A stretch of DNA of 7,579 nucleotides from assembly GCA_002394965.1 (NCBI GenBank), contig DGVL01000124.1:1-7579 (forward strand), written 5' to 3'. This document shows, one piece after another, positions 1 to 5,845 of the stretch (position 1 is its first letter; every line of letters begins with the position of its first letter). The position numbers were made by a program, and so were the translations under genes. The notes beneath the pieces were generated by a model that saw only the letters and a list, made by a program, of their open reading frames with translations, was not told the DNA's origin and did no database searches. Source of the stretch: Lachnospira sp. UBA4285. GTDB taxonomy: Bacteria; Bacillota; Clostridia; Lachnospirales; Lachnospiraceae.

Positions 1-691
1 CATGGGCGCGGATATCCGCGGCGCCGGCACGGATGTGATCCGCATCAACGGCGTGAGAAGGCTGCATGGGACGACGTATTCGATCATTCCGGACCAGATT
101 GAGGCGGGAACTTTCATGGCGGGAGCTGCCATCACTCGCGGCGACGTGACGGTGAACAATGTGATCCCGAAACATCTGGAGTGCATCTCCGCCAAACTCG
201 CCGAGATGGGGTGCACGGTCATCGAGGAAGACGAGAGCGTCCGGGTGATCGGCAGTGAAAAGCTTCGCCCGGCCAATGTCAAGACACTTCCGTATCCGGG
301 CTTTCCGACGGACATGCAGCCGCAGATCACGGTGGCGCTGTCACTGGCGGACGGCTCGAGTCTGGTGACAGAGAGTATTTTCGAAAACCGTTTCAAGTAT
401 GTCGACGAGTTGAACCGCATGGGGGCACGAATTCAGGTCGAGGGCAATACAGCCTATGTGACCGGTGTGCAGCGGCTCACCGGCGCGCAGCTGGCGGCTC
501 CGGACCTCCGGGCAGGGGCGGCGCTTGTCATGGCGGCGCTGTCTGCGGATGGCTTCTCGAAGATTGAAGATATCCACTTTATCCAGAGAGGATATGAGGA
601 TTTTGTGTGCAAGCTGCGCGGTCTCGGCGCAAAGATCGAAGAGGTGGATGACGACTATAAGGAAAGGAAATTCAAGCTGAGATACGCATAA
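1..691 (+). CDS. murA: UDP-N-acetylglucosamine 1-carboxyvinyltransferase, C-terminal part (5' truncated by window)
   Basis: MurA transfers enolpyruvate from phosphoenolpyruvate to UDP-GlcNAc, the first committed step of peptidoglycan synthesis, in the cytoplasm. The visible 229 residues match the second half of this family of about 420 residues. Seen in order: GAGTDVIRI (7-15), PDQIEAGTFM (30-39), YPGFPTDMQ (98-106), ENRF (128-131), APDLRAGAAL (166-175) and QRGYE (195-199). By family comparison, Asp104 in FPTDMQ corresponds to the active-site Asp305 of the E. coli enzyme, and Asp168, Arg170 and Arg196 to Asp369, Arg371 and Arg397. The loop with the PEP-reactive Cys lies upstream of the window and cannot be checked. 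The ATG at base 2 is an internal methionine, not the start. A short charged tail, DDDYKERKFKLRYA (216-229), follows the usual end of the fold. Clostridia often carry two MurA paralogues, and I cannot tell which one this is. The stop is TAA at 689-691. Confidence 0.97.
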   Translation, partial: MGADIRGAGTDVIRINGVRRLHGTTYSIIPDQIEAGTFMAGAAITRGDVTVNNVIPKHLECISAKLAEMGCTVIEEDESVRVIGSEKLRPANVKTLPYPGFPTDMQPQITVALSLADGSSLVTESIFENRFKYVDELNRMGARIQVEGNTAYVTGVQRLTGAQLAAPDLRAGAALVMAALSADGFSKIEDIHFIQRGYEDFVCKLRGLGAKIEEVDDDYKERKFKLRYA

Positions 692-712
692 ACGCGCAGA
701 AGAAGTGAGCCT

Positions 713-2284
713 ATGAAGATCCGGACGAAACTACATCTGACATTTGTCGTTATGGTCCTGCTCCCGGTCGTCCTGGGAGCTGCGTCGGTCAATTTTGCGT
801 TTCACGTTCAGAGTCAGAAGCTGAGGAGACTGTACGATATTGAAGAGGATCTGAGTCTGAACAGCCTGGTTTCTCCGATGAATCTTCTCTCGGAGATCTC
901 TCAGAGTGTCTATAAGATCGTAAGTGAACAGGTGAAAGAAGACCCGGACAGCTTCACCGACCCGGACCAGCTTGAGGCGCTGGGCAGCAGTCTGAAGGAT
1001 CGCCTTTCTTCTGCGATTGTCTATGCGGGCGGACGGCAGATTTACTCCAACTCGGACCGCACGCTCTCGGATATTTTTTCAACGACGCCGGACGTCATGG
1101 CGCTGCAGCGGGACGGAAGTACGGGGTATTATCTGTACGGAGAGTACCCGACGATCATCCGCGCGGTGCCATTTGTCACATCGGGCGGGACAGATGGCAT
1201 GATCTTCCTGCTGACGTCCACGCAGGAGGTACTCCCGCAGATCCGCGGTATGCTGACGGAGGCGCTGCTGATTGTCCTGGCAGTCCTCATCTTCACCAGT
1301 TTTATTCTGGATTACTGGCTTTATCTTTCCATCATCATTCCCCTGGACCGGCTGAAACTTGTGGCCAACAATGTGCGCGACGGCAATCTGGACTTTGAGA
1401 TTCCCACGGGCGGCAGGGACGAATTCTCCGAGGTTATGACGGATTTCGAGGACATGCGCAGGCGGCTGAAAGATTCGGCTGACGAGCGCCTGAAGAATGA
1501 CGCCGAGGAGAAGGAACTGATCCGCAACATATCGCATGATCTGAAGACACCGCTGGCGTCGATCCGCGGCTACGCGGAAGGGCTGCGCGACGGCGTGGCC
1601 AGAACGCCGGAGAAACAGCAGAAGTATATCCTGACGATCTGCAACAAGACAGAGGATATGGACCGGCTGATCAATGAGCTGACACTGTATTCAAGACTTG
1701 ATACGAACCGCATTCCGTATAACTTCATCGACCTCTCGGTGCGCGCATATTTCAACGACTGTGTCCGGGAGCTGTCGCTTGACCTGGACGCCCAGAATAT
1801 CCGGCTGGACTACAATTATCATCCGGACGAGGATATGATCATCACGGCGGATCCGGAGCAGCTCAAGCGTGTCGTCAACAACATCATCAGCAATTCGGTG
1901 AAATATATGGAGCCTGGAAGACCCGGCCGGATCCGCATTGACATATACGACGAGGGTGAATACGCCCATATCGCCATAGCCGACAACGGCAGAGGCATCG
2001 CAGCGTCGGATCTTTCCAAGATCTTTGACCGCTTCTACCGCACGGACCGTGCCAGAAATTCCCGGACCGGCGGAAGCGGCATCGGACTTGCCATTGTGCG
2101 CAAGATTATCACGGATCACGGCGGCAAGATCTGGGCGGAGAGCGTGGAAGGCCAGAGCACCACGATGCACATTGATCTGAAGAAAAAAATGACAACTCCC
2201 GCGCCGGCGCTCCCGCAGAAGACGGAGAACGGGCGGAGGGGCAGACGCAGGCGGCAGCCGGAAAGAAGTGTGACACATGAGTAA
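713..2284 (+). CDS. Membrane sensor histidine kinase (HAMP-HisKA-HATPase)
   Basis: This 523-residue protein is the sensor of a two-component system: it autophosphorylates on His and passes the phosphate to the regulator encoded next to it. Residues 1-6 are basic, followed by a membrane segment at about 7-28. An extracytoplasmic region of about 150 residues follows (30-180), then a second membrane segment at about 181-207. A HAMP linker spans about 202-255, with Pro210 and Asp236-Glu237. The H-box NISHDLKTPLASIRGY has the phospho-acceptor His275. The ATPase domain shows an N-box (NNIISNSVKY, 389-398), a G1 box DNGRG (424-428), the F-box region FDRFYRTD (438-445) and a G2 box GGSGIGLAIV (453-462). 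The sensor region matches no domain I can name. Residues 490-523 form an unusual Pro/Arg-rich tail. The ATG at 713 is preceded by an AG-rich stretch (699-709) that is only a moderate ribosome binding site. The gene starts 21 bases after murA, so cotranscription is possible. Signal and targets are unknown. Confidence 0.95.
   Translation: MKIRTKLHLTFVVMVLLPVVLGAASVNFAFHVQSQKLRRLYDIEEDLSLNSLVSPMNLLSEISQSVYKIVSEQVKEDPDSFTDPDQLEALGSSLKDRLSSAIVYAGGRQIYSNSDRTLSDIFSTTPDVMALQRDGSTGYYLYGEYPTIIRAVPFVTSGGTDGMIFLLTSTQEVLPQIRGMLTEALLIVLAVLIFTSFILDYWLYLSIIIPLDRLKLVANNVRDGNLDFEIPTGGRDEFSEVMTDFEDMRRRLKDSADERLKNDAEEKELIRNISHDLKTPLASIRGYAEGLRDGVARTPEKQQKYILTICNKTEDMDRLINELTLYSRLDTNRIPYNFIDLSVRAYFNDCVRELSLDLDAQNIRLDYNYHPDEDMIITADPEQLKRVVNNIISNSVKYMEPGRPGRIRIDIYDEGEYAHIAIADNGRGIAASDLSKIFDRFYRTDRARNSRTGGSGIGLAIVRKIITDHGGKIWAESVEGQSTTMHIDLKKKMTTPAPALPQKTENGRRGRRRRQPERSVTHE
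2261..2284 (+). promoter_or_regulatory. Ribosome binding site and kinase/regulator start-stop overlap
   Basis: GAAAGAAG at 2261-2268 lies 8 bases before the regulator's ATG at 2277. That ATG is inside the last codons of the kinase gene, whose TAA is at 2282-2284, giving an 8-base overlap in a different frame. This arrangement is typical of translational coupling, which would keep kinase and regulator output linked; the coupling itself is inferred. Confidence 0.7.
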
Positions 2285-2960
2285 AGTTCTGATTGTAGAG
2301 GATGAGGAGTCCATCGCGGATATTGAAAAGGATTACCTGGAGCTGTCCGGGTTCGAGGTGAAGATATGCGGCGACGGGACCAGCGGGCTGGCGGAAGCGC
2401 TGACGGGGAAGTATGACATTCTGATCCTTGACATCATGCTCCCGGGCGTGGACGGATATGAGATCTGCCGCCGCGTGCGGGAGAAGCAGAATATACCGAT
2501 CATCATGGTGTCGGCCAAGAAAGAGGACATCGACAAGATCCGGGGTCTTGGCATGGGCGCTGATGATTACATGACGAAGCCCTTTTCCACGAGTGAACTG
2601 GTGGCAAGAGTCAAGGCGCACCTGGCGGCCTATAAGCGGCTGGTGAACACGCCGGAGAATGACGTGCTTGAGATCCGCGGCCTGCGGATTGACAAGACGG
2701 CGCGCCGGGTATTTGTTAACGGCGAGGAGAAGCAGTTCACGACCAAGGAGTTTGATCTTCTGACATTCCTGGCGGAGCACCCGAATCACGTGTACACCAG
2801 AGACGAGCTGTTCCGGGAGATCTGGGGCATGGATTCCATCGGGGACATCGCGACAGTGACGGTGCACATCAAGAAGATCCGCGAGAAGATCGAGGCAGAT
2901 ACCAGCAAGCCGCAGTACATCGAGACGATCTGGGGCGTGGGGTACCGGTTCAGAGCGTGA
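2277..2960 (+). CDS. OmpR/PhoB-family response regulator transcription factor
   Basis: This 227-residue protein is the DNA-binding partner of the upstream kinase. The receiver domain (3-115) has the acidic pocket Glu8/Asp9, the phospho-acceptor Asp52 (LDIMLPGVDGY), the switch Ser79 and the conserved Lys101 (MTKPF). The C-terminal winged helix (about 130-226) shows the family pattern: VFVNGEEKQFTTKEFDLL, then the recognition-helix region ATVTVHIKKIREKIE, then the final hairpin YIETIWGVGYRF. The length is normal for the family. All residues needed for phosphorylation-dependent control are present. The sequence resembles VanR/PhoB-type regulators, but the regulon cannot be named from it. The position after murA and the kinase suggests control of an envelope function, which is inference. 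The start at 2277 is supported by an AG-rich site 8 bases upstream. No terminator-like hairpin with a T-run follows the TGA at 2958-2960. Confidence 0.95.
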   Translation: MSKVLIVEDEESIADIEKDYLELSGFEVKICGDGTSGLAEALTGKYDILILDIMLPGVDGYEICRRVREKQNIPIIMVSAKKEDIDKIRGLGMGADDYMTKPFSTSELVARVKAHLAAYKRLVNTPENDVLEIRGLRIDKTARRVFVNGEEKQFTTKEFDLLTFLAEHPNHVYTRDELFREIWGMDSIGDIATVTVHIKKIREKIEADTSKPQYIETIWGVGYRFRA

Positions 2961-2986
2961 GTGGCATTTGTATCCGCACAGTATTC

Positions 2987-3016
2987 GTGATAGGATGGGG
3001 CGGTATACACAATAAT
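2987..3016 (+). promoter_or_regulatory. Candidate sigma-A-type promoter for proS
   Basis: A possible -35 box GTGATA (2987-2992, 4 of 6 matches to TTGACA) is separated by 18 bases from a -10 box AATAAT (3011-3016, 5 of 6 matches to TATAAT). It lies in the only sizeable intergenic gap, and this stretch is noticeably more AT-rich than the flanking genes. Transcription would begin near 3023, giving a leader of about 40 bases before proS. A second, weaker pairing, TTGTAT (2968-2973) with TAGGAT (2991-2996), has 17-base spacing. The assignment rests on consensus matching by eye only. Confidence 0.35.
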
Positions 3017-3031
3017 TCGTCTGCTATTGTG
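3008..3031. repeat. Perfect 7-bp inverted repeat in the proS leader
   Basis: CACAATA (3008-3014) and TATTGTG (3025-3031) are exact reverse complements separated by 10 bases. The left arm overlaps the candidate -10 box, so the dyad could be an operator for a dimeric repressor, or a weak 5'-end hairpin in the transcript. No T-run follows, so it is not a rho-independent terminator. It is too small and simple to be a T-box leader. Confidence 0.5.
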
Positions 3032-3063
3032 AGATCCGGCAGAGTGGAAGAGAGAGGAACGAA

Positions 3064-4503
3064 ATGGCTGACAACGGAAAATTGGTTAAGGAAATCACCT
3101 CCATGGAGGATGACTTCGCCCAGTGGTATACAGACGTGTGCGTCAAGGCAGATCTGATCGCCTATTCGCATATCAAGGGATTCATGGTGATCAAGCCGTA
3201 CGGATATGCGATCTGGGAGAATATTCAGAAGCTTCTGGACGCGCGGTTCAAGGCGACAGGTGTGCAGAATGTGTACATGCCGCTTCTGATCCCGGAGAGC
3301 CTTCTCGCCAAGGAAAGCGAGCTGGTGCAGGGATTCGCGCCGGAGGTCGCCTGGGTGACGAGCGGCGGCACCGAGCCGCTGACAGAGCGCCTGTGCGTGC
3401 GGCCGACGTCAGAGACCGTATTTTCCGATTTCTACAAGGATGATGTGCATTCGTACCGGGATCTTCCGAGGCTGTACAACCAGTGGTGCTCGGTTGTGCG
3501 CTGGGAGAAGGAGACGCGCCCGTTCCTGCGCTCCCGCGAGTTTCTGTGGCAGGAAGGCCACACCATCCATGCGACCAGGGAAGAGGCAGAGGCGCGCACG
3601 CAGCAGATGCTGAACGTCTATGCGGAGTTCCTGGCAGACGAGATGGCGATCCCGGTCATCCGTGGACGCAAGACAGAGAAGGAGAAATTCGCCGGCGCGG
3701 AGGCGACGTACACGGTTGAAGCCATGATGCACGACGGCCGCGCCCTGCAGAGCGGCACGTCCCACTTCTTCGGACAGAAGTTCGCCGAAGCCTACGGCAT
3801 TCAGTTTACGGACCGCGACAACAAGCTGAAGTATGTGTGGCAGACATCCTGGGGCATGACTACCCGTGTCATCGGGGCCATGATCATGGTCCACGGCGAC
3901 AACTCCGGCCTTGTTCTGCCGCCGCACATCGCACCGGTTCAGGTTGAGATCATCCCGATCCAGCAGAGAAAGGAAGGCGTGCTGGACGCCTGCCGCAGAG
4001 CGGAGAAAGAACTCATTGACGCCGGATGCCGCGTGAAGGTAGATGACACGGACAAGAGCCCGGGCTGGAAGTTCTCCGAGCAGGAGATGCGGGGCATTCC
4101 GCTCCGCATCGAGATGGGGCCCAGGGATATCGCGGCGAATGAGGCGGTTATCGTGCGCCGCGATAACGGTCAGAAATGCACGGTTTCTCTTGACAAGCTG
4201 GGAGAGACAACCGCTGCACTTCTTGAGACCGTCCAGAAGGAGATGCTGGAGAAAGCGCAGAAGCATCTCGAGAGTCACACCTGGAGTGTCACAGGGTACG
4301 ACGAGTTCAAGGACACCATCGCGAACAAGCCGGGATTTGTCAGGGCCATGTGGTGCGGCGATCAGGCCTGCGAGGATAAGATCAAGGAAGAAACGGGAGC
4401 GACATCCAGATGCATTCCGTTCAAACAGGAAAAGATATCCGGCGTCTGCGCGTGCTGCGGAAAGCCGGCGAAGTATATGGTTTACTGGGACAAGGCATAC
4501 TGA
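3064..4503 (+). CDS. proS: Prolyl-tRNA synthetase, archaeal/eukaryotic-like short form
   Basis: This cytoplasmic class II enzyme charges tRNA-Pro with proline using ATP. It has 479 residues, the normal size for the archaeal/eukaryotic-like form (about 480) and shorter than the E. coli-like form (about 570). Seen in order: the motif 1 region GVQNVYMPLLIPESLL (66-81), the proline-pocket loop RPTSET (113-118), motif 2 RPFLRSREFLWQEGHT (152-167), SGTSHFFGQKF (230-240) and motif 3 HGDNSGLVLPPHIAP (277-291). An anticodon-binding domain spans about 292-400. The C-terminal domain has Cys431, Cys436, Cys462 and Cys465, spaced as in the zinc site known from Thermus ProRS, and the protein ends in Tyr, as is common in this group. 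There is no room for the INS editing domain found between motifs 2 and 3 of bacterial-type ProRS, so clearing of Ala-tRNA-Pro would need a separate YbaK/ProX-type protein (inference). AGAGAGG (3051-3057) sits 6 bases before the ATG, supporting this start. Confidence 0.97.
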   Translation: MADNGKLVKEITSMEDDFAQWYTDVCVKADLIAYSHIKGFMVIKPYGYAIWENIQKLLDARFKATGVQNVYMPLLIPESLLAKESELVQGFAPEVAWVTSGGTEPLTERLCVRPTSETVFSDFYKDDVHSYRDLPRLYNQWCSVVRWEKETRPFLRSREFLWQEGHTIHATREEAEARTQQMLNVYAEFLADEMAIPVIRGRKTEKEKFAGAEATYTVEAMMHDGRALQSGTSHFFGQKFAEAYGIQFTDRDNKLKYVWQTSWGMTTRVIGAMIMVHGDNSGLVLPPHIAPVQVEIIPIQQRKEGVLDACRRAEKELIDAGCRVKVDDTDKSPGWKFSEQEMRGIPLRIEMGPRDIAANEAVIVRRDNGQKCTVSLDKLGETTAALLETVQKEMLEKAQKHLESHTWSVTGYDEFKDTIANKPGFVRAMWCGDQACEDKIKEETGATSRCIPFKQEKISGVCACCGKPAKYMVYWDKAY

Positions 4504-4527
4504 TGCCGTTGCCGCCTGAAGTGAGAT

Positions 4528-4540
4528 GAGAGGAACCAAG
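4528..4540 (+). promoter_or_regulatory. Ribosome binding site deciding the cca start
   Basis: GAGAGG (4528-4533) lies 7 bases before the ATG at 4541. An in-frame ATG at 4526 would add five residues (MRGTK), but it overlaps this site and has no comparable motif upstream. The start at 4541 is therefore preferred. Confidence 0.7.
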
Positions 4541-5827
4541 ATGTCAGATTCCGGCAGAGGCTCTGCCGCGGAGTTTACGATTCATGTGCCCGCGGACGTC
4601 AGGAGAATCCTGGAGACAATTGAAGATGCCGGATACGAGGCATTTGTGGTCGGCGGATGCGTGCGGGACTGCGCGCTCGGGCTGCCGCCGCACGACTGGG
4701 ACATCACCACTTCCGCGCTGCCTCTGGATATCAAGCGGCTGTTTTATCGCACGGTGGACACGGGAATCAAACACGGCACCGTGACGGTCATGTCCGGCAA
4801 TCACGGCTATGAGGTCACGACGTACCGGATCGACGGAACGTATGCTGACGGGAGACATCCGGACAGAGTGGAGTTCACGGACAGGCTCAGCGAGGACCTG
4901 AAGCGGCGGGACTTCACGATCAACGCCATGGCGTACTCGGACAGCCGCGGTCTCGTGGATCTGTTCGGCGGAAGAGAGGATCTGGCGCGCAAAGTGGTCC
5001 GCTGCGTCGGGATCCCGTATGAGCGGTTCGGAGAGGATGCGCTGCGCATGATGCGCGCCATCCGCTTCTGCGCCCAGCTGGGATTTTCCATAGACGAGGA
5101 CACGTATCGTGCCATCACCGATCTGGCCGGCAATATCAGACTGGTGAGCATGGAGAGAGTTCAGGCGGAGCTGACCAAGACCCTGCTCACCCCGAATCCG
5201 GCCCGCATCAGTCTGTACGCCGAGACGGGGCTGTTTCGGCAGATTCTTCCGGAGATCGACAGCGCATTTGACTTGTGCCGCCGGGAAAAGACCGTCCGGC
5301 TGCTTGAAAGTCTTCCGCCGGAAAAGAGTCTGCGCTACGCGGGGCTGCTGTATTTCGAGACGCCGGAAGAGGCGGAGAGGACGCTGCGCCGCCTGAAGAT
5401 GGACAATCAGACGATCCGGGATGTAAAGACGATCCTCTCAGCCAGAAATCTGCGGATCGGAGAAAATGAGGCGGACGTGCGGGCGGCCATTCACACGTAC
5501 GGACTTGACTCGCTGAAGCTGATCGCCGCCTTCGATGACGGCATGACGGCAGCCAAGGAAAAGATAACAGGCTTTCCGCCCGGGAGACACCGGGCGCACA
5601 GACTTGCGATCGACCGCCTGATGAATACCGTCATCTCCCGTCACGACCCGGTGAACATCCGGGATCTTGACATCACGGGCGAGGACCTGATGGCGATGGG
5701 CATGCAGGGACGCGCGATCGGCGAGATGTTAGACCGGCTGATGGCACTTGTCATTGAAAAACCGGAGCTCAACACGAAAGAATCCCTGAAGGGGTATGTC
5801 AGCCGGATGCTGGGACATCTGCAGTGA
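4541..5827 (+). CDS. cca: CCA tRNA nucleotidyltransferase / poly(A) polymerase family protein
   Basis: This enzyme adds or repairs the 3' CCA end of tRNAs from CTP and ATP without a nucleic acid template, so it works just upstream of aminoacylation, fitting its place after proS. From ATG 4541 it has 428 residues. The class II nucleotidyltransferase head shows VVGGCVRD (36-43), the metal-binding pair Asp52 and Asp54 (HDWDIT), RRDFTINAMAYS (122-133) and ERFGEDALRMMRAIRFCAQLGF (161-182, one stretch carrying the ATP/CTP-selecting region). The neck and body follow, and the C-terminal region (about 350-428) matches the usual tail of clostridial CCA enzymes. The position where many relatives carry an HD metal site (ALLHDIGKP-like) reads AGLLYFETPE (267-276), so the HD pair seems lost. 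A poly(A) polymerase role is possible because the two activities share this fold, but the motifs and context favour CCA addition. It lies 37 bases after proS and 18 bases before the aminotransferase gene. Confidence 0.93.
   Translation: MSDSGRGSAAEFTIHVPADVRRILETIEDAGYEAFVVGGCVRDCALGLPPHDWDITTSALPLDIKRLFYRTVDTGIKHGTVTVMSGNHGYEVTTYRIDGTYADGRHPDRVEFTDRLSEDLKRRDFTINAMAYSDSRGLVDLFGGREDLARKVVRCVGIPYERFGEDALRMMRAIRFCAQLGFSIDEDTYRAITDLAGNIRLVSMERVQAELTKTLLTPNPARISLYAETGLFRQILPEIDSAFDLCRREKTVRLLESLPPEKSLRYAGLLYFETPEEAERTLRRLKMDNQTIRDVKTILSARNLRIGENEADVRAAIHTYGLDSLKLIAAFDDGMTAAKEKITGFPPGRHRAHRLAIDRLMNTVISRHDPVNIRDLDITGEDLMAMGMQGRAIGEMLDRLMALVIEKPELNTKESLKGYVSRMLGHLQ
4552..4568. repeat. GC-rich palindrome just inside the cca coding region
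   Basis: CGGCAGAG (4552-4559) and CTCTGCCG (4561-4568) are exact reverse complements around a single central base. In RNA this would form a stem of 7 pairs with a 3-base loop, 11 bases after the A of the start codon. Being so close to the initiation site, it could lower or tune translation of cca. It may equally be a chance result of Gly/Arg/Ser/Ala codons. It has no T-run and is not a terminator. Confidence 0.5.
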
Positions 5828-5831
5828 GAGG

Positions 5832-5838
5832 AAAGGAG
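5832..5838 (+). promoter_or_regulatory. Strong ribosome binding site for the aminotransferase
   Basis: AAAGGAG lies 7 bases before the ATG at 5846 and is the best Shine-Dalgarno match in the window. It fixes the start and suggests this gene is translated efficiently in its own right, despite following cca by only 18 bases. Confidence 0.75.
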
Positions 5839-5845
5839 AAGATTC

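Noticed and set aside
2..4. ATG at base 2 as a true start for a short MurA-like protein
   Set aside because: The residues after it align to the middle of MurA, so the gene is simply cut by the window edge.
2109..2867. Antisense frame of 252 codons over the kinase/regulator junction
   Set aside because: It opposes the G2 box and the whole receiver domain, and no family features are seen in its translation.
2961..3063. T-box riboswitch or rho-independent terminator before proS
   Set aside because: The gap is only 103 bases, I see no T-box-like sequence or antiterminator fold, and the inverted repeat is not followed by a T-run.
2957..3157. Small + strand frame of 66 codons between the regulator and proS
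   Set aside because: It overlaps the end of the regulator gene and the start of proS, has no good ribosome binding site, and its translation resembles nothing known.
3409..4539. Long open frame of 376 codons on the - strand across proS
   Set aside because: It lies wholly opposite a clear proS gene, its translation shows no known domain, and such frames arise from the G/C preference at third positions of the real gene.
4526..4540. Upstream in-frame ATG as the start of cca
   Set aside because: It overlaps the GAGAGG site that is well spaced for ATG 4541 and has no good ribosome binding site of its own.
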